Positions 29,117-38,752 of a DNA stretch of 64,000 nucleotides are shown here, piece after piece; the first letter of the stretch is position 1, and every line of letters begins with the position of its first letter. The stretch is taken from contig NZ_JADGMV010000001.1 of NCBI RefSeq assembly GCF_015234355.1, forward strand, positions 434,001 to 498,000. The letters are read 5' to 3'. The stretch comes from Psychrobacter sp. NG25 (lineage in GTDB: Bacteria; Pseudomonadota; Gammaproteobacteria; Pseudomonadales; Moraxellaceae). A program made the translations under genes and the position numbers. The notes under the pieces were generated by a model that did no database searches, was not told where the DNA came from, and worked only from the letters and a program-made list of their open reading frames with translations.

Positions 29117-30079
29117 TTAATGTTTAGATCTGATTGCAGCTAGAATAGTTTTTGGCGCTAAGTCTTCCACACGCCAATAGTACAGCTGCTGATCTGCAAC
29201 TATATTGGCCAAGCGCTCTCCTAGTACCACATACGCAAAATCTGCTAGCTCAAGCGGTTGAATAACTGTCGTCGCTTTATGAGCAGTTGATTCTAGACCT
29301 TTCTCTGCCACAGCGCTAACGATGGTTCCCCAATGCTCAAAAGCCGCTCCACTACTGACCACCACGATTGGCTTTGGCCGCTCTGATAATGCTATATCTT
29401 GCTTCGAACAAAGCATCAGAAAATCTTGTAGCCATTGCTGATATTGAGCCCTTGCCTCTAGAGGCATCTTACGCTCATACCAAGCAATGCTATCGACATG
29501 GACACCGCGTGCCTGTAATGCATCAACCAATAGTCGTCGCCCACCAAGTCCACGCCATACCAACAGCTTATCACCTGCTTGCAAGCTCTCTATTTCAGGC
29601 ATTGCCAGCATACCTTCATTATTGGCAATTTCAGGCTGTCGCACCTGATATTTTATCTCATCTGCAGGGGTATTATTTAATACGGATGCAGTCACCTCAC
29701 CAACTGCAATGATATGGCTTGGTGGTTTTAAAGGTGCATCTATTTCATTATTCTTGTCATCTCGTACTTGATGTTCACGCTCTAGCATTTGCCAGGCAGC
29801 TAGACCTGCGGTGGCCGCCGTTGGACTGACGATAACAAGTGCCTTATAAGCCCCTGCTAGCCATTGCTGCATCAGCATCATGTCATCATTAGTCGTTTGA
29901 CGCGATTGTAGCGCCAACATTGGCATCTCAACCACACTCAACCCCACCGCTTGTAAGTGCTGCGTCAGTGGTGTCGACCGCTCTACTGGGCGAGTATTGA
30001 TGACGACTTGTGGTAGCAACGAATAGTCATCCGTCGCTTGGTCGTTATGCATAGATTTGGCGTACATTGACGATGACAT
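29117..30079 (-). CDS. hemD: Uroporphyrinogen-III synthase
   Basis: Cyclises hydroxymethylbilane with inversion of ring D to give uroporphyrinogen III. Although the family diverges strongly, the landmarks are visible: VVINTRPVERSTPLTQHLQ at the start of domain 1, a mid-region IVSPTAATAGLAAW, HIIAVGEVTASVL, DKLLVWRGLGGRRLL with DALQARGVHVDSIAWYERK, and a late VVVSSGAAFEHW. About 320 residues is longer than E. coli HemD (about 246), with acidic insertions. Start choice is weak: I give the ATG at 30079, but a TTG at 30124 and an ATG at 30052 are possible. It follows hemC by less than 100 bases on the same strand. Confidence 0.9.
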   Translation of the reverse strand: MSSSMYAKSMHNDQATDDYSLLPQVVINTRPVERSTPLTQHLQAVGLSVVEMPMLALQSRQTTNDDMMLMQQWLAGAYKALVIVSPTAATAGLAAWQMLEREHQVRDDKNNEIDAPLKPPSHIIAVGEVTASVLNNTPADEIKYQVRQPEIANNEGMLAMPEIESLQAGDKLLVWRGLGGRRLLVDALQARGVHVDSIAWYERKMPLEARAQYQQWLQDFLMLCSKQDIALSERPKPIVVVSSGAAFEHWGTIVSAVAEKGLESTAHKATTVIQPLELADFAYVVLGERLANIVADQQLYYWRVEDLAPKTILAAIRSKH

Positions 30080-30176
30080 AGATGTACCATGACAAAAGAC
30101 TGATAAAGTTGGCCTAACCACCAATCAACATCCACAGTGAGGGCGTGATGGTTAAGCCAATAAAAATACTGACGTG

Positions 30177-31211
30177 TTATTCAGGATGATAAATCGCTGA
30201 TAAGATGTCACCAGCGCCATCGGCAAGCAGTAAGTTTGCAACATCAATACCAAGCTGATTGGCCTGTATTTCTTGTTTCTCTTGCGTGCCCACTAATGTG
30301 ACCCGCTTTTCTGCCTTTAGTAACTGGCTACCATCGGCTTGACCTACTCGACCTCGGAGCCACAATACATTGCCATTGTCGTTATTACCGTTATCGCCAT
30401 TGTCATCGTTATTGGCATCTGTTTCACTAGCCATTTGCAAGACAGCATAGGCCGCAATCGGCACTTGGCAACCACCCTCTAGATGTCGATTTAGCGCTCG
30501 CTCTGCAATAAGGCGAATACGAGCTTTATCATCATTAAGCGGGGCCAGTAGCTTTAATACTTCGTCGTCCCCTTCACGGCATTCAATTGCTAGCGCACCT
30601 TGCCCAACTGCAGGCAAGCAGGCATCAATCTCAAGCTCGCCGCGTATACGATCATCCAGCTCAATACGCTGTAAGCCACTGGTCGCTAGGATAATAGCAT
30701 CATACTCGCCCGCATCTAGCTTACCTAACCGAGTGCCGACATTACCGCGCAAGGTTTTGATTTGTAAGTCTGAGCGATAGGCTTTGATCTGACACTGACG
30801 GCGCAAACTGGACGTTCCTACTACCGCGCCTTGTGGCAACTCATCGATACTACTATAAGTATTAGAGACAAAAGCATCAGTAGGTGAAGCGCGTTTACAA
30901 TAGACACCAAGCGTCAACCCTTCAGGCAGCTGCATTGGCACATCCTTTAATGAATGGACTGCAATGTCTGCTTGCTTTTCATACAGTGCTTGCTCAAGCT
31001 CTTTGACAAACAAACCCTTGCCACCAATTTTGGCCAACGGTGTATCTAATATTTTGTCACCCTTAGTGACAATTTTGAGTAAGTTAATCGTCAATTCAGG
31101 ATACATCTCTAATAGCCGTGCACGAATATGCTCAGCTTGCCATAGTGCTAAAGGACTCTGACGTGTAGCGATGTTTAAAGTGGTCAATGCAGGTTGCTGC
31201 GAATTGCTCAT
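30177..31211 (-). CDS. hemC: Porphobilinogen deaminase (hydroxymethylbilane synthase)
   Basis: Polymerises four porphobilinogens into hydroxymethylbilane using a covalent dipyrromethane cofactor. Typical segments are [85 protein letters not shown] and the cofactor-attachment [12 protein letters not shown]. About 344 residues is longer than usual because an Asn/Asp/Gly-rich stretch ([14 protein letters not shown]) is inserted in domain 3 after the cofactor cysteine. I chose the ATG at 31211 (MSNSQQP) because GAGG precedes it at 6 bases. It is separated from algR by a terminator, so it probably has its own promoter. Confidence 0.97.
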   Translation of the reverse strand: MSNSQQPALTTLNIATRQSPLALWQAEHIRARLLEMYPELTINLLKIVTKGDKILDTPLAKIGGKGLFVKELEQALYEKQADIAVHSLKDVPMQLPEGLTLGVYCKRASPTDAFVSNTYSSIDELPQGAVVGTSSLRRQCQIKAYRSDLQIKTLRGNVGTRLGKLDAGEYDAIILATSGLQRIELDDRIRGELEIDACLPAVGQGALAIECREGDDEVLKLLAPLNDDKARIRLIAERALNRHLEGGCQVPIAAYAVLQMASETDANNDDNGDNGNNDNGNVLWLRGRVGQADGSQLLKAEKRVTLVGTQEKQEIQANQLGIDVANLLLADGAGDILSAIYHPE

Positions 31212-31391
31212 AAAAGGCCTCAATAAGTTCGGTATTATTTGTTGGTACTGTAATGTCGGGCTGTGCTGTCAGTGCTGCTCGTATCTGTACGGCATAATAT
31301 CTTTGTAGTATGACACCCGTACTAAACAATGCGGAAACTTGCCACAGACAATGGGCGGTACAAACTATCTATAGATAATAAGTACTGACGC

Positions 31392-31424
31392 AAAAAAATA
31401 CCCCTATTTAAGCATAAATAAGGG
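31392..31424 (-). terminator. Intrinsic terminator after algR
   Basis: CCCCTATTTA (31401-31410) pairs with TAAATAAGGG (31415-31424), and the minus strand continues as TATTTTTTT. It separates algZ-algR from hemCDX. Confidence 0.8.
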
Positions 31425-31480
31425 TTTGATGATATGGGATGATTATTTCGCTATTAAAACAGTAAGTTACATAATTTAAG

Positions 31481-32218
31481 TTACATACTTTGAATTTTGT
31501 CACGTAGTGCAGGCAAGTGGCGACGACTAACGGCTAGCGTCTCATCAATACCTTTAAAACGTATCTGATACTGCCCTGCATCTAACGTTTCTAAGTAATC
31601 CAAAAAGCTGAGATTGATAATTGCGTTACGATGCACGCGAAATAGTAGATCTTCAAACTCTTGCTCAAGCTCTTTTAGCGTTTCATCAATCAGTACAATG
31701 CCATCTTTGTGGCGTACTTTGACGTACTTTTGATCAGCCGTAAAATAGTAAATATCTTTAAGCTTAATAAGCTCTACGCCTCGGTGAGTACGAGCAGCGA
31801 TATGTTCGCGTACTGGCCGTGCGGTGGGATCTTCTAGCTTACGAATTTCATTCAACTGAGCAGCATTTAGATTTTTAGCTTTATTCAGCGCTTCTACTAG
31901 TTCATCTTTATTAGCAGGCTTCAATAAGTAGCCAATCGCATTGGCTTTTAAAGCAGCAATTGCATAATGATCATAAGCCGTGACAAATATAATCGCTGGT
32001 GGGTGATCAAGTTGCGAAAGCTCTTGAGCACAGCGTACACCATCCATTTCAGGCATACGGATATCTAACAATATGATATCTGGCTGCTGCGTTTTAACAG
32101 CCATAATGGCTTCTTTACCTGTTGTTGCTTGAGCGACCACTTGATGACCTGACTCTTGTACAATTCGGACCAAACGCTCACGCGCTAGCGGTTCATCATC
32201 ACAAACTACAATACGCAT
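31481..32218 (-). CDS. algR: LytTR-type response regulator (AlgR family)
   Basis: A 245-residue two-component regulator. The N-terminal receiver domain shows MRIVVCDDEPLARERL with the acidic pocket, the phosphoacceptor Asp in DIILLDIRMPEMDG, and a conserved ITAYDHYAI-type loop read as FVTAYDHYAIAAL followed by the lysine of YLLKPANKDEL. The C-terminal LytTR DNA-binding domain includes IKLKDIYYFTADQKYVKVRHKDG and FRVHRNAIINLSFL. The ATG at 32218 has GGGAG at 6 bases. In Pseudomonas the orthologue controls alginate and twitching genes. Conserved position next to algZ, argH and hemC supports orthology, but targets in this organism are unknown. Confidence 0.93.
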   Translation of the reverse strand: MRIVVCDDEPLARERLVRIVQESGHQVVAQATTGKEAIMAVKTQQPDIILLDIRMPEMDGVRCAQELSQLDHPPAIIFVTAYDHYAIAALKANAIGYLLKPANKDELVEALNKAKNLNAAQLNEIRKLEDPTARPVREHIAARTHRGVELIKLKDIYYFTADQKYVKVRHKDGIVLIDETLKELEQEFEDLLFRVHRNAIINLSFLDYLETLDAGQYQIRFKGIDETLAVSRRHLPALRDKIQSM

Positions 32219-32546
32219 GCAAACTCCCATCCCTGGACAAACTTAATACTTTCAATAGACATTACAAACATACTATCACTCATTACCATTCGCTTAGCAT
32301 AAAAATATTTAATAAAACCACAAATAAAAAATTCTATAATAACTGATAAATCAGGGCTAATAATAAATTTAATACGAGGCTATTTTTTGTATCTCGTTTT
32401 TCATGTTTATTTATTCACCATCAATAATAATGATTCTTAACCACTACTAAATACAAAGTAAAACAATAATATAGATATACGATGCAATATGTATGCCACG
32501 GTTATTTATTTATAAGAAAAATAAAAAATAAGTAATGAAAAAATCA
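32219..32546 (-). other. 328-base gap between algZ and algR
   Basis: Very AT-rich, without a gene or strong hairpin. The two partner genes are normally close together, so the gap suggests that algR may have its own promoter. I can name no site in it. Confidence 0.45.
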
Positions 32547-33593
32547 TCATAGACTGACGTCTTGTAGCGGATAGTCAATAACAGTAATAATTTGGGTGTT
32601 GGTCACTGTGCTTTTAATATCAGCACTTTGACCGAAATAGGAACGCAAACGCTCAGCTTGGATATAAAAACTCATGTTTTGGCGTAAATCATGATTAATG
32701 ATTAAGGTTTTTTTGGGAAGATCAACACCAATCACAATCATAACCTGATGCTGCTGCCACGTTACTTTAATATTGATACAAATAATTTCAGTGGTCATCT
32801 CAACCACATTTAGCAGCATTCGTTCCAATATACTCTGCAGGGTTAAGGCATTGATAACCATGTCATACATAACGTCTTCGTCAGGTAGATCCCATGTCAC
32901 CTCAAGCTTATCTGCCAAACGGCTAGCTTCAATCGCCAAATAATGCTCACATAGAGCGATTTCTTCTTCAAAGCTAATCTCGCGCGCACCATTAAAGCTA
33001 GCACGGAATAGTGCGGAAACGTTCTGTAGCAAGGCAGCCGCTCGTGGCGGGTTGGATTCGATAAGTGACACAAGCGTGTTAATGGTATTAAAGAAAAAAT
33101 GCGGGGAAAGACGCGCTTTGATGATATCGTTTTGGGCACTTAACTTGTGCTCAAATGACTGCTTAAGCGCATTCATCTCACGATAGCGGCGTAAGAAATA
33201 CAGCAAAAATATCAAGGCAAAACCACCGGCACTCACGGTATCAATTAATATGTCTGGAATGAACGTCTGATGATTGTACTCGACCCAACCCATATTAATC
33301 ATAATAAGACTAATCAGCGTCATTGAAATGGCATAGGTAGTCATTAGTATACTGACTACATATACCGTAACTTTGGGGATGCTCATACTTTTAAAGATAT
33401 GGCGCAGATAGTCAATGATATACAGCGATGGCATGATGCTCAAAATATTTTGGAGTAACCTGCTCGAGAGTTGCATCAAAAAATCTGCCCAAGTGGCGAT
33501 CTCGTAACGATGCGTCACCGTTACGAATATCGACCAAAAAAAGACATACAACAGCCACTGCCAAACTTTCATGACATCCATGAGCTTGGGCAT
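32547..33593 (-). CDS. algZ: LytS/AlgZ-type sensor histidine kinase
   Basis: About 348 residues. Four predicted membrane helices occupy the N-terminal 140 residues (WQWLLYVFFWSIFVTV, NILSIMPSLYIIDYL, VYVVSILMTTYAISMTLI, AGGFALIFLLYFL). A His-kinase domain of the LytS class follows, with the phosphoacceptor in ARLSPHFFFNTINTLVSLIE and a second box AALLQNVSALFRASF. The C-terminal ATPase region is degenerate: no clear N box or glycine-rich G boxes can be seen. This is reminiscent of Pseudomonas AlgZ/FimS, an unorthodox kinase. A TTG start at 33698 would overlap the divergent argH start, so I prefer the ATG at 33593. Confidence 0.88.
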   Translation of the reverse strand: MPKLMDVMKVWQWLLYVFFWSIFVTVTHRYEIATWADFLMQLSSRLLQNILSIMPSLYIIDYLRHIFKSMSIPKVTVYVVSILMTTYAISMTLISLIMINMGWVEYNHQTFIPDILIDTVSAGGFALIFLLYFLRRYREMNALKQSFEHKLSAQNDIIKARLSPHFFFNTINTLVSLIESNPPRAAALLQNVSALFRASFNGAREISFEEEIALCEHYLAIEASRLADKLEVTWDLPDEDVMYDMVINALTLQSILERMLLNVVEMTTEIICINIKVTWQQHQVMIVIGVDLPKKTLIINHDLRQNMSFYIQAERLRSYFGQSADIKSTVTNTQIITVIDYPLQDVSL

Positions 33594-33679
33594 AAAAAAC
33601 TCTAAGCGCTCCGCTAGCAAGGCTACCTCATCCTTTGCTATACTCGAGTTCTTATTCTCTTGACTTGTCTTGTACCGAT

Positions 33680-35173
33680 ATGAACGCCAATTCTTCAAAC
33701 CTTAGTAATCCCGAATCAAATGTAACTGCATCTGTCTCTGATTCTAGCACAGATGCCTCTACAACAAATAACAGCCCTACAAGCAGTCAGGGTCAGCAAA
33801 TGTGGGGTGGTCGCTTTAGTGAAGCGACCGACAGCTTCGTTGCTGCCTTTACCGCATCTGTCGGCTTCGACCAACGTTTTGCGCGTCACGATATTCAGGG
33901 CTCAATCGCTCATGCGACCATGCTCAAAGAATGTGACATTCTGACTGCTGACGAAGTGGCCACTATCATCGATGGACTGCAGCAAGTGTTGCGCGAAATT
34001 GAAGCCGGTGAGTTCAACTGGTCAATCGCTCTCGAAGACGTACACATGAACGTCGAATCACGTCTGACTGACATTATAGGTGCGGTTGGTAAAAAACTAC
34101 ATACTGGCCGTAGCCGTAATGATCAAGTAGCCACCGATATTCGTCTTTGGTTACGTGAAGAGACGGATAACATCATCGCCTTGCTGGTACGCTTGCAAAG
34201 TGGCTTGTTGGATTTGGCTGAACAACATACCAATACGATCATGCCTGGCTTTACTCATTTGCAAACGGCACAGCCCGTCAGCTTTGGTCATCATGTGATG
34301 GCATGGTTTGAGATGTTGTATCGCGATACTGAACGTCTAGTCGATGCGCGTCGCCGAATTAATCAGATGCCACTTGGTAGCGCAGCGCTCGCTGGTACAA
34401 CGTTCCCAATCGATCGTACGATTACCGCTGAGTTGCTTGGCTTTGAAGGTATTTGCCAGAACTCGCTAGATGCCGTTTCTGATCGTGATTTTGCGATTGA
34501 GTTTACCTCTGCAGCATCTATTCTCATGATGCATATGTCACGCATGAGTGAAGAGATTATTCTTTGGATGTCAGCGCAGTTTAACTTCGTGCAGATTCCA
34601 GATCGCTTCTGTACTGGCTCATCTATCATGCCGCAAAAGAAAAACCCTGATGTGCCTGAATTGGTACGCGGTAAAGCAGCACGTGTCTTTGGTCAACTGA
34701 TGACACTTCTTAGCCTGATGAAGAGTCAACCACTAGCTTATAACAAAGACAACCAAGAAGACAAAGAGCCACTCTTTGATTGCGTCGATACCCTTACCGG
34801 CTGTTTATTGGCTTTTGGTGACATGCTACCGAATATCACTCCTAATAAAGAAAACATGCGTGCTGCCACTATGAAAGGCTACGCGACTGCCACCGACCTT
34901 GCAGATTATCTGGTACGCCAAGGCGTTGCGTTCCGTGATGCCCATGAAGTGGTCGGTAATGCAGTTGCTTTGGGTATCAAAGAAGGCGTTGATTTAAGTG
35001 ATTTATCATTGGCACAGCTACAGCAATTTAGCGATGCTATCGGTGAAGATGTCTTTGATTATCTAACGCTAGAAGGTTCATTGGCAGCCCGTGACCATTT
35101 AGGTGGCACTGCGCCGAATCAAGTGAAAAAGGCCGTAATCAATGGCCGTGCTCGTTTAAAAGTTTTTGCTTAA
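33680..35173 (+). CDS. argH: Argininosuccinate lyase
   Basis: Last enzyme of arginine synthesis, splitting argininosuccinate into arginine and fumarate. The catalytic core begins [20 protein letters not shown] and contains [48 protein letters not shown], and the fumarase/lyase signature [16 protein letters not shown]. About 497 residues from the ATG at 33680, including a 40-residue Ser/Thr/Asn-rich N-terminal extension absent from E. coli ArgH. A start at the internal ATG at 33800, preceded by AGGG, is an alternative that would remove it. It is divergent from algZ, as in Pseudomonas. Confidence 0.96.
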   Translation: MNANSSNLSNPESNVTASVSDSSTDASTTNNSPTSSQGQQMWGGRFSEATDSFVAAFTASVGFDQRFARHDIQGSIAHATMLKECDILTADEVATIIDGLQQVLREIEAGEFNWSIALEDVHMNVESRLTDIIGAVGKKLHTGRSRNDQVATDIRLWLREETDNIIALLVRLQSGLLDLAEQHTNTIMPGFTHLQTAQPVSFGHHVMAWFEMLYRDTERLVDARRRINQMPLGSAALAGTTFPIDRTITAELLGFEGICQNSLDAVSDRDFAIEFTSAASILMMHMSRMSEEIILWMSAQFNFVQIPDRFCTGSSIMPQKKNPDVPELVRGKAARVFGQLMTLLSLMKSQPLAYNKDNQEDKEPLFDCVDTLTGCLLAFGDMLPNITPNKENMRAATMKGYATATDLADYLVRQGVAFRDAHEVVGNAVALGIKEGVDLSDLSLAQLQQFSDAIGEDVFDYLTLEGSLAARDHLGGTAPNQVKKAVINGRARLKVFA

Positions 35174-35214
35174 AAGCTACTTTATAACCAAGTAGTTTAT
35201 TAATTTAATAATTG

Positions 35215-35245
35215 AAAAACACCCGCTACTTAGGCGAGTGTTTTT
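35215..35245 (+). terminator. Intrinsic terminator after argH
   Basis: AAAAACACCCGC with GCGAGTGTTTTT, one C/A mismatch, and loop TACTTAG, followed by the T run. Confidence 0.82.
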
Positions 35246-35302
35246 GTTACCATAAGCGGGTCACGTTATTTAAATAGCTGTATCTAACACTCAACTATTT
35301 AA

Positions 35303-35409
35303 TATAGTCGATTCAATTTAAAAGTAGTACAAGGCAACCGAGTGTAGATGTATAGGTGATACTTCAAGCGAGGTCAATGCTGTCATACTTTTATAGTGGA
35401 ATGGCTATA
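35303..35409 (+). repeat. Interspersed repeat element, copy B (MITE-like, 107 bp)
   Basis: It aligns with the reverse complement of 23529-23636 from end to end, with the shared core AGTAGTACAAGGCAACCGAG. TATAGTCGATTCAATTTAAAAG at the left and the complement of its right end (TATAGCCATTCCACTATAAAAG) form imperfect terminal inverted repeats. It lies between argH and yggX, and its right end is about 50 bases before the yggX ATG, so it may influence that promoter. Confidence 0.65.
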
Positions 35410-35460
35410 CGCCCTAACAAAATATATCTATAAAGACCCATACATAATAAGGAACGCCTT

Positions 35461-35751
35461 ATGACTGAGACTTTTAACCCTCAAGCTAACACTGTATTTT
35501 GCCGTAAATATAAGCAAGATTTGCCAAAGATGCCGCACCCGCCTTTCCCAAATAAAAAAGGTCAAGAGCTGCAAGAGACCGTCTCTGACAAAGCGTGGAA
35601 AGAGTGGATAGAACACCAAACTATGCTGATTAACGAAAACCATTTAAGCATGATGGATCCTGCCGCCAAAAAGTTCTTAACTGAGCAACGTGATAAGTTT
35701 TTGGATAATGAAGATTACGAACGTGCGCAAGGTTGGACACCAGAAAGCTAA
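35461..35751 (+). CDS. yggX: Probable Fe(2+)-trafficking / oxidative damage protection protein
   Basis: A 96-residue cytoplasmic protein. It has the family landmarks [21 protein letters not shown] with the conserved cysteine, [23 protein letters not shown], and [12 protein letters not shown]...GWTPE at the end. YggX protects iron-sulfur clusters from oxidation and is proposed to move labile iron. Length is normal (90-ish residues). It is monocistronic between a repeat element upstream and a bidirectional terminator. Confidence 0.95.
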   Translation: MTETFNPQANTVFCRKYKQDLPKMPHPPFPNKKGQELQETVSDKAWKEWIEHQTMLINENHLSMMDPAAKKFLTEQRDKFLDNEDYERAQGWTPES

Positions 35752-35777
35752 TCTTACCTCGCTTTCTGATAACCATC

Positions 35778-35809
35778 AAAAAACGCGCTATTTCAATAGC
35801 GCGTTTTTT
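35778..35809. terminator. Bidirectional terminator between yggX and phoU
   Basis: AAAAAACGCGCTATT (35778-35792) pairs perfectly with AATAGCGCGTTTTTT (35795-35809) and has a 2-base turn. It serves the convergent yggX and phoU transcripts. Confidence 0.9.
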
Positions 35810-35838
35810 ATGATCAAATACTGTTCAAACAGCTTCTA

Positions 35839-36621
35839 TTATTCATCATCACTGTCTGAAGCATCCAGCTCAGAAACTGACATTGGGCTAACTTGGCGCG
35901 CCGCCATACGTTCATTGGCTTCTTGTACGGCTTTTTCGACCAGTGTATAGTCAGAATGACGAACATCTTGACCACTGATATAGTTAATCACCAGCTCAGC
36001 GACATTCTGTGCATGATCGCCAATACGCTCAAGCGCACGCAATACCCACATAATATTAATCACTTTTGAAACATGGCGTGAGTCTTCCATAATGTAAGTC
36101 ATCAACGCGCGAATAGCAGATTGGTATTCATCGTTGACCACATTGTCATTACGCATGACCTCAAACGCTTGCTCCGCATTCGATTGACTAAAAGCCTCTA
36201 ACGAATTGTGTAGCATGAGGCGAACTTGATTACTGAGATGCTGTACTTCTGAGTAGCCGTACGATAACTTACCTTGCGCTGCGATTTTGTTTGCCATTTG
36301 GGCGATTTTTACGGCTTCATCACCAATACGTTCCAAGTCAACCACACCTTTGCTGATAGACATGACCAAACGTAAATCACTGGCAGCGGGTTGGCGTTTT
36401 GCGACCAATAACAAAATATGCTCGTCTAACTCTACTTCCATTCGGTTGATTTCAAAATCCAGATCGATGACCTCTTGTGCCAATGTCTCATTTTTATCGA
36501 TGAGTGCATGAATAGATTTGGCAACTTGGTCAGCGGCTCTATCCCCCATGTACAAAAACAACCGAATGGCTTCGTCAAGATCTTGGTCGAAACTTTTAGA
36601 GATATGCTTATCACTTTGCAT
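35839..36621 (-). CDS. phoU: Phosphate-signalling accessory protein PhoU
   Basis: A helical cytoplasmic protein of 260 residues that links PstSCAB to the PhoR kinase and limits Pho activation when phosphate is plentiful. Two three-helix repeats are visible, each with the metal-binding pattern: IDLDFEINRMEVELDEHI and VVDLERIGDEAVKIAQM in the first, and VLRALERIGDHAQNVAELVI in the second. The C-terminal tail is acidic and Ser-rich (LDASDSDDE). It is the last gene of the pst operon, 118 bases after pstB. Confidence 0.96.
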   Translation of the reverse strand: MQSDKHISKSFDQDLDEAIRLFLYMGDRAADQVAKSIHALIDKNETLAQEVIDLDFEINRMEVELDEHILLLVAKRQPAASDLRLVMSISKGVVDLERIGDEAVKIAQMANKIAAQGKLSYGYSEVQHLSNQVRLMLHNSLEAFSQSNAEQAFEVMRNDNVVNDEYQSAIRALMTYIMEDSRHVSKVINIMWVLRALERIGDHAQNVAELVINYISGQDVRHSDYTLVEKAVQEANERMAARQVSPMSVSELDASDSDDE

Positions 36622-36739
36622 AAGAGGTATTCCCTGAAATCTGTATATTAGTAACGCGATGAGATTTTTAGGTTAAACGAATTGGCTCACGACACATCAT
36701 CAAACGTATCGAGTATTTTTCGATTATTGATGCTCAATC

Positions 36740-37660
36740 TTAGCCATAACGACCTGTAATATAGTCTTCTGTCGCTTTTTGCACAGGCTTAGTAAATACT
36801 TGGTCCGTCTCACCCATCTCAATCATATCGCCTAAATACATATAAACTGTATAGTCTGATACACGTGCAGCTTGTTGCATATTGTGAGTGACGATAGCGA
36901 TGGTATAGTCATTTTTTAGGTCTTCAATCAGATCTTCGATTGCACCCGTCGAGATAGGATCTAACGCAGATGTCGGCTCATCGAGTAGTAATACTTCTGG
37001 CTTGGTCGCGACACTTCGTGCGATACATAAGCGCTGCTGCTGTCCGCCTGATAAAGACAATCCAGAAGCTTTTAATTTGTCTTTCACTTCTGGCCACAAC
37101 GCAGATTTTTTGAGTGCCCACTCCACGCGATTGTCTAACTCAGCCTTGCTCAATTTCTCATAGAGGCGTACCCCAAAAGCAACGTTGTCATAAATCGACA
37201 TTGGGAATGGCGTTGGTTTTTGAAAGACCATACCGACTTGGGCACGTAGCAAATTCACATCGACGTCTTTACCCAATATATTATTGCCATCTAGTTTGAT
37301 ACTTCCTTCAGCACGCATACCTGGATATAGGTCATACATGCGGTTGAAAGTACGTAGTAGCGTAGACTTTCCGCAGCCTGAAGGACCGATAAAAGCAGTC
37401 ACTTTTTTGTCAGGGATATCAATATTGATGTTTTTTAAAGCTTCAAAATCACCATAGTAAAAACTTAGATCACGAATCTGCATTTTTGCTGGCGGCATGT
37501 TTTTTGGGAGATCATGAAGCGTTTGTTTGGTCAGGCTGGCAACATTTGGCTGTTCCATTTGTGTGCTAGTGGACATCGACCTGTTTAGTAGATTGCCTGT
37601 TGTCGTATTAAACTTATCAGCAGTCTTTTCTACACGTTTTTTGCTTACGACGTCATTCAT
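36740..37660 (-). CDS. pstB: Phosphate ABC transporter ATP-binding protein
   Basis: ATPase of the high-affinity phosphate importer, about 306 residues. After an about 55-residue N-terminal extension, the ABC domain begins [20 protein letters not shown]. Walker A is [17 protein letters not shown], the Q loop is [12 protein letters not shown], the signature is [14 protein letters not shown], Walker B is [13 protein letters not shown] and the switch is [10 protein letters not shown] chose the ATG at 37660, which follows GGA at 8 bases; a TTG 4 codons upstream is less likely. It lies between pstA and phoU in the operon. Confidence 0.96.
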   Translation of the reverse strand: MNDVVSKKRVEKTADKFNTTTGNLLNRSMSTSTQMEQPNVASLTKQTLHDLPKNMPPAKMQIRDLSFYYGDFEALKNINIDIPDKKVTAFIGPSGCGKSTLLRTFNRMYDLYPGMRAEGSIKLDGNNILGKDVDVNLLRAQVGMVFQKPTPFPMSIYDNVAFGVRLYEKLSKAELDNRVEWALKKSALWPEVKDKLKASGLSLSGGQQQRLCIARSVATKPEVLLLDEPTSALDPISTGAIEDLIEDLKNDYTIAIVTHNMQQAARVSDYTVYMYLGDMIEMGETDQVFTKPVQKATEDYITGRYG

Positions 37661-37738
37661 AATGTTATCCAACCTAGCTTAATTGATTTCGTATAAGTGT
37701 GAGTAAATACTTGGTGTTATGTCATCTGACATCAGGCT

Positions 37739-38653
37739 TTATTTAACCTGACCTCTACTACCAATGAATCTCGCCAAAATATTTAGCACCAAGACAGAGG
37801 TAGTAATAAGGAGCGCTGCTGCCCATGCTAAAGTATGCCAGTTTTCATAAGGACTCATCGCAAACTGGTAGATAGTATTTGGTAAGTTGGCAAGGGGTTG
37901 ACCCATATCGGTGCTGAAATACTGGTTGTTCAGCGCGGTAAATAGCAATGGTGCCGTCTCACCCGTGATTCTCGCAAAGGCCAATAACACCCCTGTGGTC
38001 AGTCCAGCTCTAGCAGCCTTAATCGTTACTTGCGTTACCATCTTCCACTTTGGTGTACCTAGTGCATAGGCTGCTTCACGAATGCTATTAGGAACCAGAT
38101 TCAGCATATTTTCAGTGGTACGTACGACCACAGGAATAACGATTAGTGCCAATGCCAATGCACCCGCCCAACCAGAAAAGCTTTGACCTTTTACCATTAG
38201 CGCATAAATAAATAGACCGATAACAATAGATGGTGCTGACAACAAAATATCATTTAAGAATCGCGTGACCTTGCCAAGCATACTGCCTTGAGAAAACTCG
38301 GATAAATAAATACCTGTCATCAACCCGATAGGTGCCCCAATAAACAATCCTGAAAACGCTAACATGACTGAACCGACAATCGCGTTGCGTAAACCGCCTG
38401 CACTCATAGGTGGTGGCGTATCAGCAGTAAAGATAGGCAGCTGCACCATGCCTTGGAAGCCTTCAACAAAGAGCGTAAGCAAAATCCAAAACAGCCAAAA
38501 CAAACCAAAAACCATTGCCGTCATGGCAAACCCAAGGCCTACTTTATTGGCCCAGCGGCGCTTATTATATAAGCTTCTGTTATAGCGCCCTTCAAAACCC
38601 GTGTTCAGCGGTGACGGTGCATTGATTGCGTTGGTAGCATTGTTAGAAGGCAT
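37739..38653 (-). CDS. pstA: Phosphate ABC transporter permease PstA
   Basis: Inner-membrane permease of about 304 residues. A cytoplasmic N-terminus with RRWANKVG is followed by a first helix (GFAMTAMVFGLFWLFWILLTL), then the transport domain with five further helices. The EAA coupling loop REAAYALGTPKWKMVTQVTIKAA is clear, and the AFARITGETAPLLFTA motif is diagnostic for PstA. I chose the ATG at 38653 (MPSNNATN) because of the GGGAAA box; the upstream 11-codon extension is atypical. It pairs with PstC. Confidence 0.95.
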   Translation of the reverse strand: MPSNNATNAINAPSPLNTGFEGRYNRSLYNKRRWANKVGLGFAMTAMVFGLFWLFWILLTLFVEGFQGMVQLPIFTADTPPPMSAGGLRNAIVGSVMLAFSGLFIGAPIGLMTGIYLSEFSQGSMLGKVTRFLNDILLSAPSIVIGLFIYALMVKGQSFSGWAGALALALIVIPVVVRTTENMLNLVPNSIREAAYALGTPKWKMVTQVTIKAARAGLTTGVLLAFARITGETAPLLFTALNNQYFSTDMGQPLANLPNTIYQFAMSPYENWHTLAWAAALLITTSVLVLNILARFIGSRGQVK

Positions 38654-38752
38654 AAAATGTGTTTCCCGTATTTTTATCAATACCAATAACCATCGACACT
38701 TAACTTATTGATTGCATCGAACTGACTCAATGAAACTGAGGCAATCTAACGA

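Noticed and set aside
33594..33698. TTG-started longer AlgZ
   Set aside because: It would overlap the divergent argH start codon, and the added 35 residues are polar and unlike the family's start.
35428..35643. Minus-strand frame opposite yggX
   Set aside because: It is the antisense shadow of a clearly recognised gene.
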